Shown here: positions 25,699 through 33,744 of the stretch, piece by piece
Numbering within the stretch: position 1 is the stretch's first letter
Layout: each line of letters begins with the position of its first letter
Source of the DNA: JABDCD01 sp964469525
GTDB taxonomy: Bacteria > Pseudomonadota > Alphaproteobacteria > Rickettsiales > SXRF01
NCBI GenBank assembly: GCA_964469525.1
Contig: CAYXYU010000003.1
Location: 62,001 to 126,000, forward strand
Length of the DNA: 64,000 nt
Direction of reading: 5' to 3'
Notes under the pieces: generated by a model
The model's input: only the letters and a program-made list of their open reading frames with translations
What the model was told of the DNA's origin: nothing
Database searches by the model: none
Program-made: the position numbers and the translations under genes

Positions 25699-25866
25699 TT
25701 AGACCAGATCGCGACCAACGCTGCCCAGATTTGGCAGAGTATTGTTGGAGGCACTCATGGAAACAGGCGAGATCCCGTGATTTGCCAGAGCGATTTCGGC
25801 AACGGCTACGGCATTCGGACTACCGATGATTTCAGCAACTGTAACCTGACCTGGACCAAAATTCAT
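25699..25866 (-). CDS. Possible small peptide gene
   Basis: Possible 55-residue product starting MNFGPGQVTVAEIIGSPNAV. GGAGG lies four bases before the ATG, the best SD in the region. The peptide is small, neutral and rich in Ala/Val/Ser/Asn, with no signal or TM segment I can recognise. A longer start at 25884 is possible. The region is less GC-rich than its surroundings and lies in a sparsely coded gap. It could be chance. Confidence 0.4.
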   Translation of the reverse strand: MNFGPGQVTVAEIIGSPNAVAVAEIALANHGISPVSMSASNNTLPNLGSVGRDLV

Positions 25867-26120
25867 ATCGCCTCCATTTGGCATGATGCTTAAATCTCCC
25901 CGTTCCTGTAATATCATTCAATACATTTTCATAGTACCCAAAACCCCCCGCGCCAGCAAACGCTAACCCGCGCCGAAGGCCAGAATTCATAGAGCTGTCA
26001 TGGAGTTGTAACGCAACTGTAACATTCGCTGTGGATAAGGTTGAGAAAACAGCCACTGCAACCCCTGATATAATAATGCAAAAAACAGGGGAAGAAAAAA
26101 GCCCAGGGATCTTAGGGGAA
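25867..26120. other. Low-coding gap downstream of tldD
   Basis: No convincing gene. It contains one exact DnaA-box word (TGTGGATAA, 26030-26038, reading TTATCCACA on the minus strand), a C-run near 25945, and mixed composition. A single box is not evidence for an origin. Confidence 0.5.
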
Positions 26121-27560
26121 TCAGACGCTGGTGCCGCCAACGGTCAGCGCGTCGATCAGCAGGCTGGGCTGGCCGACGCCGACCGGCACCGATTGGCCGG
26201 CCTTGCCGCAGGTGCCGATGCCGGGATCGAGCGCCATGTCGTCGCCGATGGCTTTTACCTTGGTGAGGATGTCGGGCCCGTTGCCGATCAGGGTGGCGCC
26301 TTTCAGGGGGCGGGTGATTTTCCCGTTTTCGATGAGATAGGCTTCCGAGGCGGAAAAGACGAATTTGCCCGAAGTGATGTCGACCTGCCCGCCACCGAGA
26401 TGCGAGGCATAAAGCCCGCGCTTCACCGAGGCGATGATGTCCGCCGGCTTGTCCTTGCCGGAGAGCATGTAGGTGTTGGTCATGCGCGGCATGGGCTGGG
26501 CAGCGTAGCTTTCGCGCCTGCCGTTGCCGGTGGCGCGCATGTTCATCAGCCGCGCGTTGAGCCGGTCCTGGATGTAGCCGGTGAGGATGCCGTCCTCTAT
26601 TAATACGGTACGTGAGGAAAGAGTGCCCTCGTCATCGATGGATAAAGAGCCGCGTCGGTTCTCCAGCGTACCGTCATCGACCACCGTCACGCCTTTGCTT
26701 GCCACCCGCTTGCCCATGAGCCCCGCGAAGGCCGACGTGCCTTTGCGGTTGAAATCGCCTTCCAACCCGTGCCCGATTGCTTCGTGCAGCAGCACGCCGC
26801 ACCAGCCCGGCCCGAGCACCACCGGCATCTCGCCGGCGGGGGCGGCGACCGATTCCAGATTGACCAGCGCCTGACGTAGCGCCTCGTCAGCGAGATTCTT
26901 CCAATGTGCTTCACTGATATAATCGGCGTAACCGCCCCTTCCGCCGGCGCCCGCGGACCCGGTTTCCATGCGCCCGTCCTGCTCGGCGATCACATTGACA
27001 TTGAGCCGCACCAGCGGCCGGATATCGTCGGCGATACGCCCGTCCGGCTTGATGATCCGCACCGCCTGCCACTGGCCGGAGAGCGATACCGACACCTGTT
27101 TTACGCGCGCATCCTTTTGCCGCACATAGGCATCAATCGTCTGCAGCAGTTCGACCTTCTTTTCAAAAGCGACTTCCTTCAGCGGGTTGATGTCGGGATA
27201 GAGCTGCCGGTTGGTGCCGAACGGGGGTGGATTAAGCGCATGAACCCCTGGCTGCCCCCAGTGCACGGCACGCGCGGTATCGACGGCGCGCAGAAGCGCC
27301 GCCTCGCTCAGCTCCGAGCCATGGGCATAGGCGCTGGCTTCACCGAGCACCGAACGCAGCCCGAATCCCTGCGAGGTATTAAAGCTGGCGTTTTTCAGCC
27401 GTCCGTCATCGAAGGCCAGCGCCTCCGATTGGGCATATTCAAGAAACAGTTCGCCATCATCCGTCCCCGCCAGCGCCCGGCCCACCAGTAATTCGGCGCG
27501 CGCCTTATCAAGACCGGTGCGGGCGAAGAATAATTTGTCGAGGGAAGGGGCATCCGTCAT
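26121..27560 (-). CDS. tldD: Metalloprotease TldD
   Basis: Zinc-dependent peptidase that in E. coli works with TldE/PmbA in microcin maturation and CcdA turnover. 479 residues, full length. The HExxxH-type motif is clear in LLHEAIGHGLEGDFNRKG (residues ~262-279). The C-terminal region contains MPRMTNTYM and GGGQVDITSGKFVFSASEAYLI, both family blocks. Only a weak SD is visible. It is divergent from coxB (84 bases between starts), a pairing common next to the cox cluster in alphaproteobacteria. No pmbA/tldE partner is present in this window. Confidence 0.94.
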   Translation of the reverse strand: MTDAPSLDKLFFARTGLDKARAELLVGRALAGTDDGELFLEYAQSEALAFDDGRLKNASFNTSQGFGLRSVLGEASAYAHGSELSEAALLRAVDTARAVHWGQPGVHALNPPPFGTNRQLYPDINPLKEVAFEKKVELLQTIDAYVRQKDARVKQVSVSLSGQWQAVRIIKPDGRIADDIRPLVRLNVNVIAEQDGRMETGSAGAGGRGGYADYISEAHWKNLADEALRQALVNLESVAAPAGEMPVVLGPGWCGVLLHEAIGHGLEGDFNRKGTSAFAGLMGKRVASKGVTVVDDGTLENRRGSLSIDDEGTLSSRTVLIEDGILTGYIQDRLNARLMNMRATGNGRRESYAAQPMPRMTNTYMLSGKDKPADIIASVKRGLYASHLGGGQVDITSGKFVFSASEAYLIENGKITRPLKGATLIGNGPDILTKVKAIGDDMALDPGIGTCGKAGQSVPVGVGQPSLLIDALTVGGTSV

Positions 27561-27644
27561 CGGGACAGCTTACAAAAAACATTGCGCTTGCGCCAAGGAA
27601 AGATTACAAAAACGTCACTGTTCTCACCGAATGATGGACTCCGA

Positions 27645-28691
27645 ATGAGTAGCTTCCTCCGTCTCGCCGCATGGTTCCTGTGCGCGCTGCTGCCCCTCTC
27701 CCTGGCCCATGCCGGCGAAGATCACATCGCCAAGCCCTGGCAACTGGGCTTCGTTGATCCAGCCACCAGCATCATGGAGCAGCTCGACCGCGGGCACGAT
27801 TACCTGCTGATTATCATCACCGGCATCTGCCTGCTGGTGCTGATGCTGCTTCTTTATATATGCCTGCGTTTCAACCGTCGCAGAAACCCGGTGCCGAGCA
27901 AGACGGCGCATAATACCCGGCTCGAGATTATCTGGACGGTGATTCCGATCCTCATCCTGGTTGTCATCGCCATCCCGAGCCTGCGCCTGCATTATTTCAT
28001 GCAGCGCGTGGTCGATCCGGAGATGACCGTCAAGGTGGTGGGCTATCAATGGTACTGGCGTTATGAGTATCCCGACCAGGGTGGGTTCGGCTTCGACAGC
28101 TATATGAAAAAGGATAACGAGCTGGCGCCGGGAGAGCACCGCCTGCTCGCGGTCGACAACCGCATGGTGGTGCCTGTTAATACCAAGGTGCGGTTGCTGA
28201 TTACCGGCGCCGACGTCATTCATGCCTTCGCCGTTCCCGGCTTCGGTGTGAAGAAGGACGCGGTGCCGGGGCGCCTCAACGAATCCTGGTTCGAGGCTGA
28301 GCGTACCGGCACCTTCTATGGCCAGTGTTCGGAGCTGTGCGGCGTCGGCCACGGCTTCATGCCGATCGTCATTGATGTCGTGGAGAAGGACCAGTTTACA
28401 GCCTGGGCGCGCGCGCAGCGGCAGAAAGCCGGTCTGCCGCTCGAGGTGCAGAAAGATATCGCGCCTGAGGCAGCGCCGACCGTGCCGGCAGAGCAGCAGG
28501 AAAAACCGCCGCAGGTGAAGCCGGAGCCAACCTCGCCCACGCCTGAACCCGAGCAGACCGAGCAGAAGGAACGCGCCCGGGAGCAGGGCACCGCCAAGCC
28601 TGAGGAAGGTGAATGGGAGGTCGAGCAGACCGAGGAACCCACATCACGAGAAGAGCAGGATACGCCAGCAGAGGACACCGAAAATGAGTAG
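27645..28691 (+). CDS. coxB: Cytochrome c oxidase subunit II (CuA subunit)
   Basis: Accepts electrons from cytochrome c at the dinuclear CuA centre of aa3-type oxidase. 348 residues from ATG 27645; the earlier TTG adds 21 unlikely residues. A signal peptide (LAAWFLCALLPLSLAHAG) and two TM helices precede the cupredoxin domain. The CuA ligands appear in YGQCSELCGVGHGFMP (C-x3-C, H, M). VVGYQWYWRYEYPD is the electron-entry aromatic motif. An unusual ~80-residue Pro/Glu/Gln/Thr tail, strongly acidic, follows the domain. The stop overlaps the coxA start by eight bases. Confidence 0.95.
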   Translation: MSSFLRLAAWFLCALLPLSLAHAGEDHIAKPWQLGFVDPATSIMEQLDRGHDYLLIIITGICLLVLMLLLYICLRFNRRRNPVPSKTAHNTRLEIIWTVIPILILVVIAIPSLRLHYFMQRVVDPEMTVKVVGYQWYWRYEYPDQGGFGFDSYMKKDNELAPGEHRLLAVDNRMVVPVNTKVRLLITGADVIHAFAVPGFGVKKDAVPGRLNESWFEAERTGTFYGQCSELCGVGHGFMPIVIDVVEKDQFTAWARAQRQKAGLPLEVQKDIAPEAAPTVPAEQQEKPPQVKPEPTSPTPEPEQTEQKERAREQGTAKPEEGEWEVEQTEEPTSREEQDTPAEDTENE

Positions 28692-30273
28692 CCACGATAC
28701 CGTCGCCCACGACCCCCACCACACTCCCACCGGGTGGAGGCGCTGGCTGTTTTCGACCAATCACAAGGATATCGGGATCATGTACCTGATCTTTGCCGGT
28801 CTGGCCGGCATTATCGGTACGGTTTTCTCCGTGCTGCTGCGCATGCAGCTGGCGCATCCGGGCGGCGATCTGTTTGCCGACAATTACCAGCTTTATAACG
28901 TTGTCCTCAGCGCCCACGCCATCGTGATGGTGTTCTTCCTTGTCATGCCGGCACTGATCGGCGGTTTCGGCAATTTCTGCGTGCCGCTGATGATCGGCGC
29001 GCCGGACATGGCCTTCCCGCGCATGAACAACCTGAGCTTCTGGCTGCTGCCGCCTTCGTTTCTGCTGCTGCTGGCGTCGGCCTTCGTCGGCGAAGGGCCG
29101 GGCACCGGCTGGACGCTGTATCCGCCCCTGTCCAACGCCATATCGCATCCCGGCATGTCGGTTGACATGGTGATTTTCTCACTGCACCTGGCGGGTATAT
29201 CGTCGGTGCTGGGCGCGATTAACTTCATCGTCACCATCTTCAACATGCGCGCCCCGGGCATGACGCTGTTCAAGATGCCGCTCTACCCGTGGGCGATCCT
29301 GGTGACGGCCTTCCTGCTGCTGCTGGCCGTGCCGGTGCTGGCGGGCGCCATCACCATGGTGCTGACCGATCGCAATTTCGGCACGCATTTCTTCAACCCG
29401 GCCGGCGGCGGCGACCCGGTGCTGTACCAGCATCTGTTCTGGTTCTTCGGGCATCCGGAGGTGTACATCCTCATCGTCCCGGGTTTCGGCATCATCAGCG
29501 AAGTGGTCTCGACCTTCTCACGCAAGCCGATCTTCGGCTATCTCGGCATGGTGCTGGCGATGTGCACGATCGGCTTCCTCGGCTTCATCGTCTGGGCGCA
29601 CCATATGTTCACCGTCGGCATGACGCCGGATGCGATGGCCTATTACATGGTGGCGACCATGATCATCGCCGTGCCGACCGGTGTGAAGATTTTCTCGTGG
29701 CTGGGCACCATGTGGGGCGGCTCGATCAGCTTCGAGACGCCGATGCTGTTCGCCATTGGCTTCATCTTCCTGTTCGTGGTGGGCGGCGTCACCGGCGTCG
29801 TGCTCGCTAACGCTGCTATCGATATCCCGATGCACGATACCTATTATGTGGTGGCGCATTTCCATTATGTAATGAGTTTAGGCGCGGTGTTCGCCATCTT
29901 CGCCGGCTTCTATTACTGGCTGGGAAAGATGTCCGGCCGCCAGTACCCGGAATGGCTCGGCAAGCTGCATTTCTGGCTGTTCTTCATCGGCGCCAACCTG
30001 ACCTTCTTCCCGCAGCATTTCCTGGGGTTGGCCGGCATGCCGCGCCGCATCCCCGACTATCCAGACGTTTATGCCGGCTGGAATTACGTGTCGTCGATCG
30101 GCTCCTATATCAGCGCCTTCTCCGCCGTCATCTTCCTTTACCTGGTATGGGTGACGCTGAAGAAAGGCGCCCCCTGTCCTGCCAAGCCATGGGACGGCGC
30201 CACGACGCTGGAATGGACACTGCCCAGCCCGCCGCCATTCCACACCTTCGAAACGCAGCCGGTGATTAAGTGA
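28684..30273 (+). CDS. coxA: Cytochrome c oxidase subunit I (heme a/a3-CuB)
   Basis: Catalytic oxygen-reducing, proton-pumping subunit. 529 residues, twelve TM helices expected. The CuB/active-site motif WFFGHPEVYILIVPGFG contains the His-Tyr pair. WAHHMFTVGM supplies the CuB histidines and VAHFHYVMSLGAVF the a/a3 heme ligands. The D-channel entrance residues NNLSFW and the FGNFCVPLMIGA block are present. The start at 28684 (MSSHDTVAHD) overlaps coxB; the longer frame reads through the coxB tail. Confidence 0.97.
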   Translation: MSSHDTVAHDPHHTPTGWRRWLFSTNHKDIGIMYLIFAGLAGIIGTVFSVLLRMQLAHPGGDLFADNYQLYNVVLSAHAIVMVFFLVMPALIGGFGNFCVPLMIGAPDMAFPRMNNLSFWLLPPSFLLLLASAFVGEGPGTGWTLYPPLSNAISHPGMSVDMVIFSLHLAGISSVLGAINFIVTIFNMRAPGMTLFKMPLYPWAILVTAFLLLLAVPVLAGAITMVLTDRNFGTHFFNPAGGGDPVLYQHLFWFFGHPEVYILIVPGFGIISEVVSTFSRKPIFGYLGMVLAMCTIGFLGFIVWAHHMFTVGMTPDAMAYYMVATMIIAVPTGVKIFSWLGTMWGGSISFETPMLFAIGFIFLFVVGGVTGVVLANAAIDIPMHDTYYVVAHFHYVMSLGAVFAIFAGFYYWLGKMSGRQYPEWLGKLHFWLFFIGANLTFFPQHFLGLAGMPRRIPDYPDVYAGWNYVSSIGSYISAFSAVIFLYLVWVTLKKGAPCPAKPWDGATTLEWTLPSPPPFHTFETQPVIK

Positions 30274-30309
30274 CTAGCTTTTCTTAGCGAGGTACGAGCT
30301 TAGGAAAGC

Positions 30310-30337
30310 TGTCATCCCCGCGAAGGCGGGGATGACA
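30310..30337. repeat. GTCATCCCC palindrome after coxA
   Basis: TGTCATCCCCGC and GCGGGGATGACA form a 12-bp perfect inverted repeat around GAAG. It stands between coxA and a foreign-looking gene and may also terminate transcription or stabilise the coxA 3' end. Confidence 0.75.
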
Positions 30338-30347
30338 AAGGAAGAGT

Positions 30348-30869
30348 ATGAAAGACGAAGAATTCCAGAAGTTGCTGGCTGCTCCAGTGCCGCTGATTTT
30401 AATTCTGTCGCCGATCAAGTTGATGGCGAGGGCTGTATGTCATCTGGCGGTGTCTTTGGGTGTTTTGGCATTTGGCTGGTTTCTTTTTGATCGTTTTGGA
30501 CATGGTATCGGTTGGATTATTGTCGTTCTACCATGTATTCTTTTTGGTGTGGCAGGGTTGGTTGGGCTTATACAAACAATGGGAATTTTGCTAACGATAC
30601 TGCATTATGACAAAGCCAAGGTTGTTCTTAATGATATAGGTTTCTCAGTGTATGATACACGGCTAATCGAGAAAAAATATAAATGGCAAGACGTTTCGGA
30701 TTTTGTTGCAGGTGGTATGGCAAGCGTAGTATTCGACGATAGCGTAAGTTACGATCCTGACCGGCCGGATGATAGTTCAAGAGTTGTACAGGATGTCGCC
30801 GGTTTGAGCGCTAAGGAACTTACCAGGCTTCTTAACCATTGGCGCACCCGTGCATTACAGAGCGGATAA
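30348..30869 (+). CDS. Hypothetical two-TM membrane protein inserted in the cox cluster
   Basis: 173 residues, not recognised. Two hydrophobic segments (residues ~15-50 and ~57-83), then a soluble C-terminal domain containing KVVLNDIGFSVYDTRLIEK and a final AKELTRLLNHWR helix. Composition and codon use are visibly more A/T-rich than coxA and ctaB on either side, suggesting acquisition. It starts with ATG eight bases after a GTCATCCCC palindrome, AAGG being the nearest SD. Its stop is one base before the ctaB ATG, so it is now part of the operon. No standard cox-cluster gene matches it. Confidence 0.72.
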   Translation: MKDEEFQKLLAAPVPLILILSPIKLMARAVCHLAVSLGVLAFGWFLFDRFGHGIGWIIVVLPCILFGVAGLVGLIQTMGILLTILHYDKAKVVLNDIGFSVYDTRLIEKKYKWQDVSDFVAGGMASVVFDDSVSYDPDRPDDSSRVVQDVAGLSAKELTRLLNHWRTRALQSG

Positions 30870-30870
30870 C

Positions 30871-31773
30871 ATGACTTCACTCACCACTAGCCACCAGCCA
30901 CTAACCACTTCCACAGTGCACGACTACGTCACGCTGATGAAGCCGGGCGTGATGTCGCTGGTCGTGTTCACCGGGCTGGCGGGGATGGTGCTGGCGCCGG
31001 GGCATATCCACCCGCTCCAGCAGCTGCTGACGCTGGCTTGCATCGCGCTCGGTTCGGGGGCAGGGGCGGCGATGAATATGTGGTACGACCGCGATATTGA
31101 TGCGGTGATGAAGCGTACGCAAAAACGCCCCATCCCCGCCGGAAAAATCGCACCCGACGACGCGCTGGCCTTCGGCTGGTTCCTCGCGGCAGCTTCGGTG
31201 ATGCTGATGAGCCTGGCGCTGAATACGGTCGCCGCGCTGCTGCTCGCTTTCGCCATTTTCTTTTATGTGGCGATCTACACCATGTGGCTGAAGCGCAGTA
31301 CGCCGCAGAATATCGTGATCGGCGGCGCGGCGGGGGCTTTCCCGCCGGTGATCGGCTGGGCGGCGGTAACCGGCGACGTTTCCGCCTATCCGCTCATTCT
31401 TTTTCTGATCATCTTCCTGTGGACGCCGCCGCATTTCTGGGCGCTCGCGCTTTATAAGAACGAGGATTACCGGCGCGCCGGCGTGCCGATGCTGCCGGTA
31501 GTGGCGGGGCCGGACAGCACCAAACGCCAGATGATCGTCTACACCTGGCTGCTGGTGGCCTGTTCTTTAAGCCTGCCGCTGCTCGGCTTCGCGGGCTGGC
31601 TCTACACGATCAGCGCCGGCGCGCTCGGCACGCTGTTCCTGCAGCATGTCTACCAGGTCAGGCACGATGCGACGGATAAATGGCCGCGCCGCACATTTGT
31701 CTTTTCCATTTCCTATCTTTTTATGCTATTCAGCATCCTGATGCTGGATGGCTGGCTGACCCGCCACCTGTAA
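30871..31773 (+). CDS. ctaB: Protoheme IX farnesyltransferase CtaB (heme O synthase)
   Basis: UbiA-family membrane prenyltransferase that converts heme b to heme o for the oxidase. 300 residues. The first Asp-rich motif is NMWYDRDIDAVMKRT and the second loop YKNEDYRRAGVPMLPVVAG. Eight or so TM segments follow. ATG 30871 comes right after the upstream stop. Codons ~4-14 (LTTSHQPLTTS) are encoded by CACTAGCCACCAGCCACT words that match the intergenic element at 32.7 kb, so the extreme N-terminus seems repeat-derived. Confidence 0.94.
   Translation: MTSLTTSHQPLTTSTVHDYVTLMKPGVMSLVVFTGLAGMVLAPGHIHPLQQLLTLACIALGSGAGAAMNMWYDRDIDAVMKRTQKRPIPAGKIAPDDALAFGWFLAAASVMLMSLALNTVAALLLAFAIFFYVAIYTMWLKRSTPQNIVIGGAAGAFPPVIGWAAVTGDVSAYPLILFLIIFLWTPPHFWALALYKNEDYRRAGVPMLPVVAGPDSTKRQMIVYTWLLVACSLSLPLLGFAGWLYTISAGALGTLFLQHVYQVRHDATDKWPRRTFVFSISYLFMLFSILMLDGWLTRHL
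30880..30910. repeat. CACTAGCCACCAGC word repeat inside ctaB 5' end
   Basis: Consecutive CAC/CCA/CTA words shared with the arms of the element at 32711-32777. Only one arm is present here and it is translated as the CtaB N-terminus. Confidence 0.6.
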
Positions 31774-31798
31774 TCGTCACTTTTTAGAAGGAGCTATC

Positions 31799-31966
31799 AT
31801 GGATAAGCCGCTGAGCCCCGAGAATTCCCAGGCGCTGATGGACATCACCCAGAATACCATCTACCTGATGGGCGCCAGCTTCGTGCTGGGCAGCCTGTTC
31901 ACGCTGTTCCTGCTGCTGGTGTTGGATTTCATCCGCCGCAACAAGACAGAAGAAAAGTCCTACTAG
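31799..31966 (+). CDS. Small single-TM protein of the cox cluster
   Basis: 55 residues (MDKPLSPENSQALMDITQNT...), one long TM helix (YLMGASFVLGSLFTLFLLLVLDF) and a positively charged C-terminal end. A clear SD (AAGGAG) precedes the ATG. It lies between ctaB and a CoxF-like gene. I do not recognise the family; an oxidase accessory or small-subunit role is inferred from position. It is too short for routine ORF calling, but SD, frame and composition support it. Confidence 0.7.
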   Translation: MDKPLSPENSQALMDITQNTIYLMGASFVLGSLFTLFLLLVLDFIRRNKTEEKSY

Positions 31967-31972
31967 GCGGCC

Positions 31973-32089
31973 ATGCCCATCGGCGACCCCCACCGCAGGC
32001 AGCGCCGCAAGAATATCGTTCTGTTGCTGTTGCTCGTGGCGCTGATCGGGCTGATTTACGCGATTTCGCTGATGAGAATGTCATCCTGA
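31973..32089 (+). CDS. CoxF-like small membrane protein
   Basis: 38 residues with a basic N-terminus (HRRQRRKN) and one TM helix (IVLLLLLVALIGLIYAISL). In alphaproteobacterial cox clusters a short CoxF protein of this form lies directly before ctaG, and that context is met here. The last two codons and the TGA are the first bases of the palindromic element at 32079, so the natural C-terminus has been replaced by repeat sequence. Confidence 0.62.
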   Translation: MPIGDPHRRQRRKNIVLLLLLVALIGLIYAISLMRMSS

Positions 32090-32180
32090 GCGCAGCGAAG
32101 CGGAGTCGAAGGATCTTTACTTCGGTGCCGCAAAGAAAGATCCTTCGACTACGGCCTTACGGCCTTCGCTCAGGATGACA
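32079..32180. repeat. GTCATCCTGAGC palindromic element
   Basis: It opens TGTCATCCTGAGCGCAGCG and closes GCTCAGGATGACA. The internal AAGGATCTTT..AAAGATCCTT arms also pair. It occupies the whole gap between the CoxF-like gene and ctaG and supplies the former's stop codon. Confidence 0.85.
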
Positions 32181-32188
32181 GATCAAAT

Positions 32189-32725
32189 ATGCACAATAAA
32201 AACCTTACCCTTGCCCTGAACCTTGCCGCGCTGGTGGCGGGTATGCTGATGCTGGCTTTCGCGTCGGTACCGCTGTACCGGCTGTTCTGCGAGGTGACCG
32301 GTTTCGGGGGTACCACCCGGCAGGCAGCCAGTGCTCCCGGACGTGTCTTCGACCGCGAGATGAGCATCGAATTCAATGCCGATACCGACCCGGCGCTCCC
32401 GTGGAAATTCGCGCCGGGGGAGCGGCGCCTCCGCATCAGGGTGGGGGAGCAGGCGGTGACGCACTATGTGGCGGAGAATCTGACCGAGCAGCCGATCACC
32501 GGCCATGCCGTTTACAACGTGGTGCCGTTCGCGGCGGGAAGATATTTCACCAAGATAGATTGTTTTTGTTTTTCCGAACAGACGCTTGGCCCACGCCAGC
32601 GCGTCAATATGCCGGTGCTGTTCTACCTCGACCCGGCAATCATGAACGATCCGAACATGAAGGACGTCAAAACAATTACGTTGTCTTACACGTTTTTTGC
32701 GATAGAAAAAAGTGCTGGTGACTAG
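32189..32725 (+). CDS. ctaG: Cytochrome c oxidase assembly protein CtaG (Cox11)
   Basis: Membrane-anchored copper chaperone that delivers CuB copper to subunit I. 178 residues: N-terminal TM (LNLAALVAGMLMLAFASVPLY), then the periplasmic Ig-like domain. The copper motif CFCF occurs in KIDCFCFSEQ, and the LFCEVTGFGGTT segment is typical. The final residues SAGD and the TAG come from the AGTGCTGGTGACTAG word element, so the C-terminal end is repeat-encoded. Confidence 0.94.
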   Translation: MHNKNLTLALNLAALVAGMLMLAFASVPLYRLFCEVTGFGGTTRQAASAPGRVFDREMSIEFNADTDPALPWKFAPGERRLRIRVGEQAVTHYVAENLTEQPITGHAVYNVVPFAAGRYFTKIDCFCFSEQTLGPRQRVNMPVLFYLDPAIMNDPNMKDVKTITLSYTFFAIEKSAGD

Positions 32726-32777
32726 TGCTGGTGACTAGTGTATTTTTCACCAGCCACCAGCACTAGTCACCAGCACT
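32711..32777. repeat. Word-type palindrome (AGTGCTGGTGACT) between ctaG and coxC
   Basis: The left arm has two tandem AGTGCTGGTGACT words (32711-32740). The right arm (32748-32777) is their inverse, with at least 23 matched bases. The ctaG stop is inside the left arm, and the coxC SD follows the right arm immediately. Confidence 0.85.
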
Positions 32778-32790
32778 CTAAGGAGAAATC

Positions 32791-33744
32791 ATGTCCCACC
32801 AGACTCACCCCTACCATCTCGTCAACCCCAGCCCGTGGCCGGCCCTGGCGTCGCTGGCGCTGCTGCTGCTGACACTCGGCATGGCGATGTACATGCATGA
32901 ATACACGCTTGGCGCTTTCATCGCGGCGGCGGGCTTCGCGCTGGTGCTCTACACCATGTATGTCTGGTGGCGCGACGTCATCCATGAGTCACGCGTCGAC
33001 AAGGCGCATACCAAGGAGGTCAGCCGCGGCCTGCGCATCGGCATGGCGTTATTCATCACCTCGGAAGTACTGTTCTTCGCTGCCTTCTTCTGGGCGTTTT
33101 TCGACGCCAGCATCATCGCCCGCCAGCCGGTCACTGAAATCTGGGACGTCGAACCCGGCGCCTGGCCGCCCGAGGGCATCCATCCCTTCGATCCCTTCCA
33201 CCTGCCGTTCTTCAATACGCTGATCCTGCTGCTCTCCGGCTCGACCGTGACCTGGGCGCATTACGCCATCCTCACGAACAACCGCAAGGACACCATCAAG
33301 GCGCTGTGGTACACGGTGATCCTCGGCATCCTCTTCACCGCCTGCCAGGCCTATGAATACACCCACGCCGCCTTCGGCTTCACCGACGGCATTTATGCCT
33401 CCACCTTTTACATGGCGACTGGCTTCCACGGCTTCCATGTCATCGTCGGCACCATTTTCCTTGCCGTGTGTCTGAAGCGCGCCTACGCAGGACATTTCAC
33501 GCCGGAGAAGCATCTGGGGTTCGAATTCGCCGCCTGGTACTGGCATTTCGTCGACGTGGTGTGGCTGTTCCTGTTCGTGTTCGTGTATGGCGACCTGGCC
33601 AACCGGCTGATTCCCGCCTTCGAAACGATTTTCACCGGCCGCAACCTGCTGATCCTGTTCGTACTGTCGCTGATCGGCTCGGCGTATGGCGTCTGGAAGC
33701 TGATCCATAGCCGTGCTTTCGATAAGATCGCGCATTATCATTGA
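32791..33744 (+). CDS. coxC: Cytochrome c oxidase subunit III
   Basis: Seven-TM subunit that stabilises the catalytic core. 317 residues, of which the N-terminal block HPYHLVNPSPWPALAS is typical. Further family features are FFWAFFDAS, EIWDVEPGAWPPEGI, HAAFGFTDGIYASTFYMATG and FHGFHVIVGT. The C-terminal ~50 residues after WYWHFVDVVWLFLFVFVY are extended relative to many homologues and include one further hydrophobic segment. A strong SD (AAGGAG) follows a repeat element. Confidence 0.95.
   Translation: MSHQTHPYHLVNPSPWPALASLALLLLTLGMAMYMHEYTLGAFIAAAGFALVLYTMYVWWRDVIHESRVDKAHTKEVSRGLRIGMALFITSEVLFFAAFFWAFFDASIIARQPVTEIWDVEPGAWPPEGIHPFDPFHLPFFNTLILLLSGSTVTWAHYAILTNNRKDTIKALWYTVILGILFTACQAYEYTHAAFGFTDGIYASTFYMATGFHGFHVIVGTIFLAVCLKRAYAGHFTPEKHLGFEFAAWYWHFVDVVWLFLFVFVYGDLANRLIPAFETIFTGRNLLILFVLSLIGSAYGVWKLIHSRAFDKIAHYH

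Noticed and set aside
26030..26038. DnaA box as sign of a replication origin
   Set aside because: A single exact box with no neighbouring boxes, A/T-rich unwinding region or origin-linked genes.
25832..26140. 102-residue minus frame downstream of tldD
   Set aside because: Mixed composition without domain logic, starts inside the tldD 3' end, and no SD. The 55-residue frame in the same area is better supported.
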